Source of the DNA: Pelagibacteraceae bacterium TMED65
GTDB lineage: Bacteria > Pseudomonadota > Alphaproteobacteria > TMED127
Assembly (NCBI GenBank): GCA_002167215.1
Contig: NHDS01000012.1
Coordinates: 17,201-25,472 of the forward strand
Reading direction: 5' to 3'
DNA length: 8,272 bases
Under the pieces are notes generated by a model that was given only the letters and a program-made list of their open reading frames with translations, made no database searches and was not told where the DNA came from. Below, piece after piece: positions 1 to 7,355 of this stretch (positions are counted from its first letter, which is position 1; the number at the start of each line of letters is the position of its first letter). The position numbers and the translations under genes are program-made.

Positions 1-227
1 CCTTTTACGGTATCATACATATGCCATTTCCAGTCGTCTTCTCCCATGTTTCCGAGTGCAGCGCTTATTCCACCTTGCGCAGCAACTGTGTGACTTCTAG
101 TTGGAAATACTTTGGATATACAAGCTGTTTTTAGTCCCGAAGATGCGCAGCCCATCACAGCCCTAAGCCCAGAACCACCGGCACCGACAACTACTACGTC
201 AAAATCTAATGTTTCAATATCCTTCAT
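1..227 (-). CDS. sdhA: Succinate dehydrogenase flavoprotein subunit, N-terminal part (partial)
   Basis: This is the first 75 codons of SdhA, the FAD-bearing catalytic subunit of succinate dehydrogenase (complex II). The enzyme oxidises succinate to fumarate on the cytoplasmic face of the inner membrane. The gene runs off the left edge. The translation starts [20 protein letters not shown], a Rossmann dinucleotide-binding motif ([12 protein letters not shown], residues 12-23). It continues with [14 protein letters not shown] (41-54), in which His46 sits at the position of the histidine that binds FAD covalently in this family. The ATG at 225-227 overlaps the sdhD stop codon as ATGA, and no clear Shine-Dalgarno sequence precedes it, so translation is probably coupled to sdhD. 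sdhB is expected further along but is outside the window. Identity is certain from these motifs; only completeness cannot be judged. Confidence 0.97.
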   Translation of the reverse strand, partial: MKDIETLDFDVVVVGAGGSGLRAVMGCASSGLKTACISKVFPTRSHTVAAQGGISAALGNMGEDDWKWHMYDTVK

Positions 228-559
228 AACAATAATAATTTGATTAAACTAAATATTGTTATAAAGAATAGAACTGCAAAGAAAAAGTTTTTTATTAGTA
301 AAATTTTATCCTTAACCTTCTGGTCATGAAAGTAATCATCAATAATTGAACTTAAACCTATGTTGGAATGCAAAAAGATAGTAACAAATAAAATTAACAC
401 AGCTAGTGCGTTAACGTAATCATTAAACCAAAGAACAACAACTTCGTAATTATTGAACTCTAAATCAATTGCTGAATAAAGGGTGTATAAAGAAGAAATT
501 AAGAACATAATTGCAAAAATTTTTTGGAGTAACCATTTTGATGTATAATCAATTTTCAT
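224..559 (-). CDS. sdhD: Succinate dehydrogenase membrane anchor subunit SdhD
   Basis: This 111-residue membrane protein is the small anchor of complex II. With SdhC it holds heme b and the ubiquinone site. Three hydrophobic segments are visible at roughly residues 12-30, 48-68 and 87-110. Between the second and third lies [17 protein letters not shown] (63-79). His64 is at the heme-ligand position, and Asp75-Tyr76 match the family's Asp-Tyr pair near the quinone; the spacing of 11 and 12 residues is the same as His71, Asp82 and Tyr83 of E. coli SdhD. The start at 557-559 (MKIDYTSKW) was chosen because its ATG overlaps the sdhC stop as ATGA. The frame stays open upstream to 673, but that extension lies inside sdhC and has no SdhD character. 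The stop overlaps the sdhA start in the same way. Confidence 0.93.
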   Translation of the reverse strand: MKIDYTSKWLLQKIFAIMFLISSLYTLYSAIDLEFNNYEVVVLWFNDYVNALAVLILFVTIFLHSNIGLSSIIDDYFHDQKVKDKILLIKNFFFAVLFFITIFSLIKLLLL

Positions 560-942
560 GAGAAAAGACCAATCAGTATTGAAAAACTTACACTTGATAT
601 CAAAGAAAAAATAATAACAACGTATCCAAATATGGCAGAGGATCTGTTTTCTAAAAAAAATCCAAAATCCCAAAAAATATGCCGTATCCCATTCAGTAAA
701 TGGTATGAAAAACCAAGCAATGTTAAAAAAAGGATAATTTTTAAAGGTATAGTATTTAATATTTCAATAAACAACAAAAAGTATACCTCCCCCAATGTAA
801 TGCAAAGAAGACCTGAAACTAAGATAATTAAAGAAAAATTTAGAGCAAAACCTGTAACTCTGTGAGATATAGACAAAAGTGAGGTGATCTGAGGTTTATA
901 TATTTGAAGATGGGGTGAAATTGGTAAGTCTTCTTTTTTCAT
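556..942 (-). CDS. sdhC: Succinate dehydrogenase cytochrome b556 subunit SdhC
   Basis: This 128-residue protein is the larger membrane anchor of complex II, passing electrons to ubiquinone. The N-terminus carries the family signature SPHLQIYKPQITSLLSISHR (9-28). Ser24 and Arg28 keep the spacing of the quinone-site Ser27 and Arg31 of E. coli SdhC. Three membrane helices are apparent at about 29-50, 66-87 and 103-126. The second signature, YHLLNGIRHIFWDFG (80-94), supplies His81 at the heme b ligand position and conserved His88 and Asp92. The length is normal for the family. The ATG at 940-942 overlaps the stop of the upstream hydratase gene as ATGA and lacks a visible Shine-Dalgarno sequence, which suggests coupling to the gene before it. 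The gene order sdhC-sdhD-sdhA is the usual one in proteobacteria. Confidence 0.95.
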   Translation of the reverse strand: MKKEDLPISPHLQIYKPQITSLLSISHRVTGFALNFSLIILVSGLLCITLGEVYFLLFIEILNTIPLKIILFLTLLGFSYHLLNGIRHIFWDFGFFLENRSSAIFGYVVIIFSLISSVSFSILIGLFS

Positions 943-1985
943 TTTTTTATGTCAGGTATTAATACAGAATATTCTAAGTCAAGAACAATGTTATCTGTTA
1001 GGTTGTTTTTATCGGGAAAAGTCATGTCTGAATTATTTTTGGAAGCAAGAGTTCTGATCATCATGCTACCAAAGGAATCAGTTAATTTTTCTTTTTTAAT
1101 AATTTTTGACCAAGCGTAAATTGTATCACCTGAGAAAGTTGGAGATGAATGTTTGCCATTATGTATTGCTGAAACTTTAAATGTATTTGCAAAACCATTA
1201 CAACTTATAGCTCTTGCTAAAGAGATAATATACCCTCCATAAATTATTCTTTTACCAAATCTTCCATTTTTCTCGATATGATGATTGAAATGTACTCTTG
1301 CATTATTTTGATATAAACGCGTTGCGAGCTGATGTTCAGCCTCCTCAATTGTTTGACCATCAAGATGATGAATTTCTTCTCCTTCTTCAAAGTCTCTAAA
1401 ATAAAATGGACTCCCAGATATTTCTGATGACCAGTTTTCTAAATTAAGGTTCTGAGGCACAACAAATTCTGACGTTTCAACTTTTTTTGGTAAATTGGGA
1501 ATGATATTTTCAAAAGATTTTATCATTCCCTCTTTCCTTTTTCTCATCATTAACCATCTAAAATAAGTCAAAACAACTTCTCCATTTTGATTAGTTCCAA
1601 CTGATTTAACGTATACCGTCCCTGTCTTTGCATTTGAATTTTCTTTAAGACCAATAATTTTTGAGCTAGCGCTTATAGTGTCACCAACATATGCAGGTTT
1701 GTTAAAAACAACTCCAGCGTAACCAAGGTTAGCAATAGCATTTAAAGATAAATCTGGAACAGTTCGTCCAAAAACAAGGTGAAATAATAAAATATCATCT
1801 ACAGGCATCTTTACAAAACCAATTTCTTTAGAAAACTTTATTGAATAGTTTAATGGAAATCTACTTCCTGTTGTTGACAGGTATATAGAAACGTCTCCCT
1901 CAGTTATTGTTCTTGGAACACTATGTTCTATCTCTTCATTTACGTTGTAGTCTTCAAAGTATCGACTCTTAAAATTTTTGTTCAT
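939..1985 (-). CDS. Double-hotdog MaoC-family hydratase, probable mesaconyl-CoA hydratase
   Basis: This 348-residue protein belongs to the two-domain MaoC/hotdog hydratases and most resembles mesaconyl-CoA hydratase (also called beta-methylmalyl-CoA dehydratase), which interconverts mesaconyl-CoA and beta-methylmalyl-CoA. The duplication is visible: NKPAYVGDTISASSKIIG (95-112) and SSPTFSGDTIYAWSKIIK (280-297) are the same strand-loop motif in each half. The segment QTIEEAEHQLATRLYQ (211-226), then NNARVHFN (227-234) and FGKRIIYGGYIISLARA (243-259), looks like the active-site helix region. His232 sits where R-hydratases have their catalytic His. Asn227, five residues before it, replaces the usual Asp; as I recall, mesaconyl-CoA hydratases share this. 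The gene overlaps asd and sdhC by ATGA on both sides. In some alphaproteobacteria I recall this family lying near sdh with a malyl-CoA lyase, but no lyase is present here. The superfamily is secure; the exact substrate is inferred. Confidence 0.75.
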   Translation of the reverse strand: MNKNFKSRYFEDYNVNEEIEHSVPRTITEGDVSIYLSTTGSRFPLNYSIKFSKEIGFVKMPVDDILLFHLVFGRTVPDLSLNAIANLGYAGVVFNKPAYVGDTISASSKIIGLKENSNAKTGTVYVKSVGTNQNGEVVLTYFRWLMMRKRKEGMIKSFENIIPNLPKKVETSEFVVPQNLNLENWSSEISGSPFYFRDFEEGEEIHHLDGQTIEEAEHQLATRLYQNNARVHFNHHIEKNGRFGKRIIYGGYIISLARAISCNGFANTFKVSAIHNGKHSSPTFSGDTIYAWSKIIKKEKLTDSFGSMMIRTLASKNNSDMTFPDKNNLTDNIVLDLEYSVLIPDIKK

Positions 1986-2995
1986 ATAATTTTTTTTCTC
2001 AATAGTAATTCTGCAATTTGCACAGTATTTAAGGCAGCACCTTTTCTAAGATTGTCAGCAACAACCCATAACCCAAGTGATTTTTTATTAATTCCAGCTC
2101 TCATTCGACTAACAAATACATCATCTTCGCCAGCTGATTCATCTGGTGTTACGTAGCCACCATTCATTCTTTTGTCTACTAAAGACAAACCAGACATTTT
2201 TTTAATTTTAGTTGTAAGTTTTTTTAGATCAACTATTTTTTCTGTTTCTACATAAATTGATTCTCCATGACCTACAAACACTGGAACTCTTACACATGTA
2301 GAAAATATTTCAATATTTGAGTTAATAATTTTTCTAGTCTCTTCGATCATTTTATTTTCTTCTTTTGTATTTCCGTCATCTAAGAAATCATCGATATGAG
2401 GTATAAGATTAAATGCAATTCTTTTGGTAAATTCCTTTGGAATTAATGGTTTATTTTTGTAAACGTCCAGTGTTTGGTGAAAAAGTTCATCCATGGCAGA
2501 TTTACCTGCACCAGAGGTGGATTGATAAGTTGAAACAATTATTTTTTTTATCTTAAAAAGATCGTGAATTGGTTTAAGAGCAACTAACATTTGAATGGTT
2601 GAACAATTTGGATTTGCAATAATTTTTTTTTTTGCATTGCAAATTTCCTCAGGGTTTACTTCTGGTACAATTAAAGGAACATCCTTTTTCATTCTGAAGT
2701 GAGATGTGTTGTCAATAACAAATGCACCACTCTTTGTTGCCTTTGGGACAAATTTTTCTGAAATTTTTGAACCTGGTGATGAAAGAACGATATTAATATC
2801 ATTAAATTTAAATTTATCTAAAGATTGGACAATGACTTCCTTACTTTCTCCAAAGTATATTTTTGTTCCCTTTGATTTATCAGAAGCTAAAGCATAAATT
2901 TTATTGTAAGGAAATTTTCTTGAATCAAGTATGTTAAGAATTTCCCTGCCAACGTTTCCAGTAGCGCCAACAACAGCGATATTATATTTTTTCAT
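1982..2995 (-). CDS. asd: Aspartate-semialdehyde dehydrogenase
   Basis: This 337-residue cytosolic enzyme reduces L-aspartyl-4-phosphate to L-aspartate-4-semialdehyde with NADPH. It is the branch point to lysine/diaminopimelate, threonine and methionine. The NADP-binding motif VVGATGNVGRE is at 8-18. DNTSHFRM (95-102) contributes the phosphate-binding Arg101. NPNCSTIQM (128-136) contains the catalytic Cys131, and CVRVPVFVGHGES (234-246) contains conserved Arg236 and the acid/base His243. The C-terminal GLWVVADNLRKGAALN is typical of the family, and the length is normal. The start at 2993-2995 is supported by an AAAGGA Shine-Dalgarno sequence eight bases upstream. The gene overlaps the end of leuB by 14 nt, and its TGA overlaps the next ATG. 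An uninterrupted run of 11 A (coding strand, 2623-2633) lies just before the catalytic Cys codon. Confidence 0.97.
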   Translation of the reverse strand: MKKYNIAVVGATGNVGREILNILDSRKFPYNKIYALASDKSKGTKIYFGESKEVIVQSLDKFKFNDINIVLSSPGSKISEKFVPKATKSGAFVIDNTSHFRMKKDVPLIVPEVNPEEICNAKKKIIANPNCSTIQMLVALKPIHDLFKIKKIIVSTYQSTSGAGKSAMDELFHQTLDVYKNKPLIPKEFTKRIAFNLIPHIDDFLDDGNTKEENKMIEETRKIINSNIEIFSTCVRVPVFVGHGESIYVETEKIVDLKKLTTKIKKMSGLSLVDKRMNGGYVTPDESAGEDDVFVSRMRAGINKKSLGLWVVADNLRKGAALNTVQIAELLLRKKII

Positions 2996-4088
2996 TTTCT
3001 AATTCCTTTATTACTTCATCACCCATTTGACTTGTTGATATTTCCCTGGATCCATTACTTGAAATATCTTTTGTCCTAAAATTTTTAGATAAAACTGAAC
3101 TAACTGCTTTATTGATCAGTTCATACAAAATTTGGTTATTAAAAGAATATTTAAACATCATGCCTACACTCAAGATCATAGCCAATGGATTGCATATACC
3201 TTTACCTGCGATATCAGGAGCTGATCCGTGAACCGGCTCATACATAGCTTTTTTTTCACCACTCTTTGTAAATCCAATAGAGGCAGAAGGAAGCATGCCT
3301 AATGAACCTGTAAGCATTGATGCACAATCAGATAAAATATCACCAAACATATTAGTCGTAACGATCACATCAAACTGCTTTGGATTTCTGACTAATTGCA
3401 TAGCTGCATTATCAACGTACATGTGTGAAAGATCAACATCTGGAAATTTTCTTGAAGTTTTAGTCACCACATCTCGCCAAAGCTCTGTAGACTCAAGAAC
3501 ATTAGCCTTGTCAATCGAACACAATTTTTTTGATCTATTCATTGCCGTTTCAAAAGCAACTTCGGCAATGCGTTCAATCTCATATGAAGTGTATGATAGT
3601 GTGTTAAAACCTCTTAAATTGTTTTTATCTATTTTTTCAACCCCTCGGGGTTCACCAAAATAAATTCCACCAGTCAACTCTCTTATTATCAAAATATCTA
3701 AACCCTTGATTATCTCGGGCTTAAGACTTGAAGCATTTATTAATGAGTCAAAAACTATAGCAGGCCTAAAATTTGCAAATAAATCTAACTCTTTTCTTAT
3801 TTTAAGAAGTCCTCTTTCTGGTCTATTCTCGAATTTCATCTTTTCCCATTTTGGTCCTCCAACAGCTCCTAAAATTATTGCATCAGACTTTTGAAGACGA
3901 TTTAATGTTTCATCGGTAAGTGGTAAACCAAATTTGTCTATTGATTCTCCTCCAACATGTTCAGTTGTGAGTTCAATGTTAAGCTTGAATTGTTGGGTAA
4001 TCCAGTTAATTACCTTAATTGCTTCTTCTGATATTTCTTGTCCTATTCCATCACCAGGAAGTATGGAGATATTTGATTTTTTTTTCAT
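2982..4088 (-). CDS. leuB: 3-isopropylmalate dehydrogenase
   Basis: This 368-residue enzyme oxidatively decarboxylates (2R,3S)-3-isopropylmalate to 2-oxoisocaproate using NAD+, the third leucine-specific step. The N-terminus has SILPGDGIGQE (8-18). Substrate and catalytic residues can be placed against the Thermus enzyme with matching spacing: Arg98, Arg108 and Arg136, Tyr143 in RELTGGIYFGEPRG, Lys194 in DKANVLES, Asp226 in YVDNAAMQL, and Asp250 and Asp254 in NMFGDILSDCASML. EPVHGSAPDIAGKG (284-297) is the NAD-binding loop that distinguishes LeuB from isocitrate dehydrogenase. It starts 28 nt after leuD with no clear Shine-Dalgarno sequence and overlaps asd by 14 nt at its end. A small stem followed by a U run lies across the leuD-leuB junction and could modulate read-through into this gene. 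Confidence 0.98.
   Translation of the reverse strand: MKKKSNISILPGDGIGQEISEEAIKVINWITQQFKLNIELTTEHVGGESIDKFGLPLTDETLNRLQKSDAIILGAVGGPKWEKMKFENRPERGLLKIRKELDLFANFRPAIVFDSLINASSLKPEIIKGLDILIIRELTGGIYFGEPRGVEKIDKNNLRGFNTLSYTSYEIERIAEVAFETAMNRSKKLCSIDKANVLESTELWRDVVTKTSRKFPDVDLSHMYVDNAAMQLVRNPKQFDVIVTTNMFGDILSDCASMLTGSLGMLPSASIGFTKSGEKKAMYEPVHGSAPDIAGKGICNPLAMILSVGMMFKYSFNNQILYELINKAVSSVLSKNFRTKDISSNGSREISTSQMGDEVIKELENEKI
3004..3009 (-). promoter_or_regulatory. Ribosome binding site of asd
   Basis: The minus strand reads AAAGGA eight bases before the asd ATG and lies inside the last codons of leuB. It is one of only two clear Shine-Dalgarno sequences in the window and fixes the asd start. It fits asd being re-initiated independently despite its 14-nt overlap with leuB. 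Confidence 0.6.
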
Positions 4089-4106
4089 TATATTTCTGAA
4101 TGTATT

Positions 4107-4131
4107 AAAAAGCTGGTTAAAGAGTTAACCA
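4107..4131 (-). terminator. Weak terminator-like hairpin at the leuD stop codon
   Basis: On the minus strand the end of leuD reads TGGTTAA-CTCT-TTAACCA, a perfect 7-bp stem with a 4-nt loop. The leuD TAA stop falls in its downstream arm. After GC it is followed by five T. The shape is that of an intrinsic terminator, but the stem is short and A/T-rich, so strong termination is unlikely. It may cause partial attenuation between leuD and leuB, act as an RNA-processing site, or be chance in AT-rich sequence. Confidence 0.3.
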
Positions 4132-4722
4132 TGATTTTGATTTGATAACTTTTTCTTCATAAATATCTATTTTTTTAGAATTTTTCATTGTCAAAGCAAT
4201 ATCATCTAGACCCTCTAAAAGACATTTCTTCCTGAATGAATCTACATCAAAATTTATTATCGTTTTATTCTCGGTTGTAATTTTTTGCTCTTTTAGGTCA
4301 ACAGAAATCAATTTTTTATCTTTTGCTTCTGTCAATAAATAATCTGTATACCTTTTCTCTAACTTTATAGGAAGGATTCCGTTTTTAAAACAGTTATTAT
4401 AAAAAATATCTGCAAAACTCGGGGCGATAATGCATCTAAAACCAAAATCAAGCAAAGACCATGGAGCATGCTCTCTGCTACTCCCGCAACCAAAGTTTTC
4501 ACCTGCAATTAAAATTTTTGAATCTTTATAATATTCCCAGTTTAAAACGAAATCATTTTTCATATTTCCATTTAAATCGTATCTTAATTCGTGAAAAAGA
4601 TTTTTACCTAATCCAGATCTTTTGATGGTTTTTAAAAACTGTTTTGGTATGATCATATCCGTATCTACGTTTATCATTGGAAGTGGTGCTGCTTTTCCTT
4701 TAAGGAAGTCGAATTTTTGCAT
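4117..4722 (-). CDS. leuD: 3-isopropylmalate dehydratase small subunit
   Basis: This 201-residue protein is the swivelling small subunit of isopropylmalate isomerase. With LeuC it converts 2-isopropylmalate to 3-isopropylmalate through dimethylcitraconate. Family motifs are NVDTDMIIPKQFLK (18-31), the substrate-loop segment GENFGCGSSREHAPWSL (74-90), and FADIFYNNCFKNGILPI (103-119). These match the roughly 200-residue bacterial LeuD type rather than the shorter archaeal form. The ATG at 4720-4722 shares one base with the leuC stop (TAATG), which fits coupled translation giving equal subunit amounts. A partial Shine-Dalgarno match (GGAAG, seven bases upstream) lies inside leuC. The stop codon sits in a short inverted repeat. 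Confidence 0.97.
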   Translation of the reverse strand: MQKFDFLKGKAAPLPMINVDTDMIIPKQFLKTIKRSGLGKNLFHELRYDLNGNMKNDFVLNWEYYKDSKILIAGENFGCGSSREHAPWSLLDFGFRCIIAPSFADIFYNNCFKNGILPIKLEKRYTDYLLTEAKDKKLISVDLKEQKITTENKTIINFDVDSFRKKCLLEGLDDIALTMKNSKKIDIYEEKVIKSKSWLTL

Positions 4723-6116
4723 TAGATGTCTTCCACTAGACTGAGTTTTCCTTTAATTGCTGTAGCAGCAGCTACAGCTGGGCTTACAAGATGTGTTCTT
4801 CCTTCTCTGCCTTGTCTTCCTTCAAAATTTCTATTTGAAGTTGATGCACACCTTTCCTTAGGCTTTAATTGATCAGGATTCATTGCTAGACACATTGAAC
4901 ATCCTGGCTCTCTCCAGTCAAATCCTGCATTTATTAAAATCTTATCTATTCCCTCTTTTTCGGCTTGTTGTTTTACTAATCCAGACCCTGGAACTATCAT
5001 AGAGTTTACAGTGACCTTTTTCCCTTTTACAACCTTCGCTACTTCTCGTAAATCTTCAATTCTTCCGTTGGTGCAAGAACCAATAAAAACTCTGTCAATT
5101 TTTATGTCTTTAATTTTCTGCTTAGGTTTAAGTCCCATGTATTCTAATGACCGTTTAATAGCATTTCTTCTATTCAGATCTTTAACATCTTTAGGGTCAG
5201 GAATTTTTCCATTTATAGGTGCTATATCCTGAGGACTGGTTCCCCATGTAACTTGGGGTTCGATTGAACTAGCTTTGATTTCAACTTCTTTATCGTATCT
5301 TGACTCTTGGTCAGATGGTAATGTTTTCCAATAAGATATTGCCTCATTCCATTTTTCTCCTTTAGGTGCATAAGGCCTTCCTTTGATATAATCAAAAGTT
5401 TTCTGATCAGGCGCAATAAGACCTGCCCTTGCACCACCTTCAATACTCATATTACAAATTGTCATTCTTCCCTCCATTGAGAGATTTCTTATCGCTTCCC
5501 CGGAATATTCTATTACATAGCCAGTCCCACCGGCTGTTCCAATTTTCCCTATAATTTTCAAAATAACATCCTTTGATGTGACACTTGGACTCAAATTTCC
5601 TTTAACGTTTATTCTCATATTTTTAGCAGGGTTTTGAATTAATGTCTGGGTTGCCAAGACATGTTCAACTTCACTTGTGCCAATTCCAAATGCGAGAGCA
5701 CCAAAGGCTCCGTGGGTAGCTGTATGACTGTCGCCACAAACAATTGTCATACCAGGTTGAGTGATTCCTTGTTCTGGTCCAACGATATGAACAATACCTT
5801 GTCTTTTGTCAAGAAGAGGGAAAAGGTTGACTTTAAATTCTTTGCAATTATTTTCTAATGTTTCTACTTGAATTCTACTTTCTCTGTTTTTAATACCATT
5901 TGACCTGTCGCTAGTAGGGACATTATGGTCTGCAACAGCAAAAGTTTGTTTAGGTCTTCGAACAATTCTTTTACTGTTTCTTAAACCTTCAAAGGCTTGC
6001 GGGCTGGTAACTTCATGAACGAGATGCCTGTCTATATATATTAAACAAGTACCATTTTCCTGCTCATCAATTAAATGGCTATTCCAAATTTTATCAAATA
6101 AAGTTTTAGGTTCCAT
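4722..6116 (-). CDS. leuC: 3-isopropylmalate dehydratase large subunit (4Fe-4S)
   Basis: This 464-residue aconitase-family protein is the iron-sulfur subunit of isopropylmalate isomerase. The three cluster cysteines are all present: Cys348 in FIGSCTNGR, and Cys406 and Cys409 in [14 protein letters not shown]. Further signatures are [16 protein letters not shown] (27-42), [20 protein letters not shown] (127-146), and [11 protein letters not shown] (426-436) near the C-terminus. Length and residue positions are close to E. coli LeuC (Cys347, 407 and 410 there). It starts 37 nt after rplS with no visible Shine-Dalgarno sequence. That gap is the longest between two complete genes in the window, so it is the most likely place for an internal promoter, although none is convincing. 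Its TAA overlaps the leuD ATG. Confidence 0.98.
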   Translation of the reverse strand: MEPKTLFDKIWNSHLIDEQENGTCLIYIDRHLVHEVTSPQAFEGLRNSKRIVRRPKQTFAVADHNVPTSDRSNGIKNRESRIQVETLENNCKEFKVNLFPLLDKRQGIVHIVGPEQGITQPGMTIVCGDSHTATHGAFGALAFGIGTSEVEHVLATQTLIQNPAKNMRINVKGNLSPSVTSKDVILKIIGKIGTAGGTGYVIEYSGEAIRNLSMEGRMTICNMSIEGGARAGLIAPDQKTFDYIKGRPYAPKGEKWNEAISYWKTLPSDQESRYDKEVEIKASSIEPQVTWGTSPQDIAPINGKIPDPKDVKDLNRRNAIKRSLEYMGLKPKQKIKDIKIDRVFIGSCTNGRIEDLREVAKVVKGKKVTVNSMIVPGSGLVKQQAEKEGIDKILINAGFDWREPGCSMCLAMNPDQLKPKERCASTSNRNFEGRQGREGRTHLVSPAVAAATAIKGKLSLVEDI

Positions 6117-6153
6117 ATAGTAAATATATAACCGAAAGAAAATCTAAAAAGTA

Positions 6154-6651
6154 TTATTTTTTTTCAATAGCGACATCTTCTTTATCACCTAAATTTTTAG
6201 ACTCGTTTATAACCCCTTCGGACGCAACTAAATTTTTTTGGATAGGGTTACTTTTATTGCCTTTAAGATCTTGATTTTTTAATTGATCATTTGTAACAGT
6301 TTTTTCTGCTATTCTAGCTGATTTCCCACTTCTTTGTCTAAGGTAATAAAGTTTTGATCTTCTTACAGCTCCGATCTTTACAACCTCAATTTTATTTATT
6401 TGGGGAGAGAATAACGGCAAGACTCTCTCAATTCCTTCGCCGTACGAGATTTTTCTTACTGTAAATGAGGAATTTAATCCCGCATTTTTTTTTGCTATAC
6501 ACACCCCCTCAAATATTTGGATTCTCTCTTTTTCACCCTCTTTGACTTTTAGGTGAACCTTAAGAGTGTCACCTGAGCTAAAAGCAGGAAGTTTTTTATT
6601 CGATTGGAGTTCATTTAGATGATTTCTTTCAAATTTTTCTAGAGTGTTCAT
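6154..6651 (-). CDS. rplS: 50S ribosomal protein L19 with a C-terminal extension
   Basis: L19 lies at the interface of the ribosomal subunits and contributes to the 30S-50S bridge. Residues 1-117 match the whole of bacterial L19: [18 protein letters not shown] (22-39), [20 protein letters not shown] (43-62), [15 protein letters not shown] (63-77), and the signature [19 protein letters not shown] (92-110). E. coli L19 is 115 residues. Here about 48 more follow (118-165), hydrophilic and rich in Asn, Lys, Glu and Asp, with no recognisable domain and probably disordered. The start at 6649-6651 overlaps the trmD stop as ATGA, and a near-perfect Shine-Dalgarno sequence stands just before it. This would let L19 be made in larger amounts than TrmD from the same mRNA. 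Confidence 0.97.
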   Translation of the reverse strand: MNTLEKFERNHLNELQSNKKLPAFSSGDTLKVHLKVKEGEKERIQIFEGVCIAKKNAGLNSSFTVRKISYGEGIERVLPLFSPQINKIEVVKIGAVRRSKLYYLRQRSGKSARIAEKTVTNDQLKNQDLKGNKSNPIQKNLVASEGVINESKNLGDKEDVAIEKK

Positions 6652-7355
6652 TTTTCCTCCTTTTTTTTACTCTCATGTTTCTTTAATAAATCTGGTCTAA
6701 CTTTTTTAGTTTTTTCAATTGACTTTTTCAATCTCCATTCTGAAATCTCTTTATGATTGCCATTTAAAAGAACATTTGGAACCTTCATACCATCCCAATC
6801 TAATGGTTTGGTATATTGAGGGTATTCTAATAAATCATCATGAAAACTTTCAGATTTTAAACTATTTTTATTACCTAATACTTCAGGAATCAATCTTACG
6901 CAAGTATCAATTAAAATAAATGATGCCAATTCGCCACCTGACAGAATATAATCTCCAATGGAAATTTCCTCAATGTTGTTTTTTTCTATAAATCTCTGAT
7001 CAATTCCTTCGTATTTTCCACAAATTAAAACCAATTCTTTGAAGTTTTTTAAACTATTAGCAATCTTAGAATTTAATGGTTTACCTCCAGGCGACAAATA
7101 TACAATTTTACTCTTACTTCCTAAGCTTGTTTTTGCATGATCTAATGCTTTTTGCATAACATTGGCTTTGATTATCATGCCAGCACCTCCCCCATACGGT
7201 GTGTCATCAACAGATTTTGATTTTTTATCAGAAAAGTCTCGAATATTTATTACTTCAATTGTAAATTTCCCCTCTTGAAATGCTTTGCCTATTAACGAGT
7301 GATTGAGAGGACCAGGAAAAATTTGTGGAAATAAGGTAAGAATTTTAAATTTCAT
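6648..7355 (-). CDS. trmD: tRNA (guanine-N1-)-methyltransferase TrmD
   Basis: TrmD methylates G37, 3' of the anticodon, in tRNAs with a G at position 36, using S-adenosylmethionine; the mark prevents frameshifting. The 235-residue protein has the SPOUT trefoil-knot signatures: LTLFPQIF (6-13), [11 protein letters not shown] (50-60), [10 protein letters not shown] (86-95), [12 protein letters not shown] (111-122) and [15 protein letters not shown] (130-144), which forms the AdoMet-binding knot. Arg154 in [10 protein letters not shown] matches Arg154 of E. coli. Asp173 in [15 protein letters not shown] sits where the catalytic Asp169 is expected. The C-terminus ends in a Lys/Glu cluster that doubles as the rplS ribosome site. 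The gene overlaps the end of rimM by 11 nt, has no clear Shine-Dalgarno sequence of its own, and overlaps rplS by ATGA. Confidence 0.98.
   Translation of the reverse strand: MKFKILTLFPQIFPGPLNHSLIGKAFQEGKFTIEVINIRDFSDKKSKSVDDTPYGGGAGMIIKANVMQKALDHAKTSLGSKSKIVYLSPGGKPLNSKIANSLKNFKELVLICGKYEGIDQRFIEKNNIEEISIGDYILSGGELASFILIDTCVRLIPEVLGNKNSLKSESFHDDLLEYPQYTKPLDWDGMKVPNVLLNGNHKEISEWRLKKSIEKTKKVRPDLLKKHESKKKEEK
6656..6661 (-). promoter_or_regulatory. Strong Shine-Dalgarno sequence for rplS
   Basis: The minus strand reads AGGAGG, then five A including the first base of the ATG. It is the best match to the anti-Shine-Dalgarno sequence in the window. It lies within the last codons of trmD, which encode the Lys/Glu-rich end of TrmD, so the same bases serve as coding sequence and ribosome site. 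Confidence 0.8.

Noticed and set aside
560..673. Upstream extension of sdhD to an ATG at 671-673
   Set aside because: The extra 38 residues lie inside sdhC and have no family character; the ATGA-coupled start at 557-559 gives a normal SdhD.
632..865. Plus-strand open frame opposite sdhC
   Set aside because: It is antisense to a clearly conserved gene and its translation has no recognisable features.
3295..3663. Plus-strand open frame of 122 codons opposite leuB
   Set aside because: It mirrors the conserved core of leuB on the other strand and has no protein-family character. Similar shadows at 1923-2156, 5011-5232, 5661-5858 and 7649-7861 were dropped for the same reason.
5222..5443. Minus-strand open frame of 73 codons in another frame of leuC
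   Set aside because: It lies wholly inside leuC, whose own frame is conserved throughout this stretch.
6117..6153. Promoter for leuC in the rplS-leuC gap
   Set aside because: A TATATT resembling a -10 box occurs just before the leuC ATG, but no convincing -35 box stands 17 bases upstream and AT-rich sequence yields such boxes by chance.
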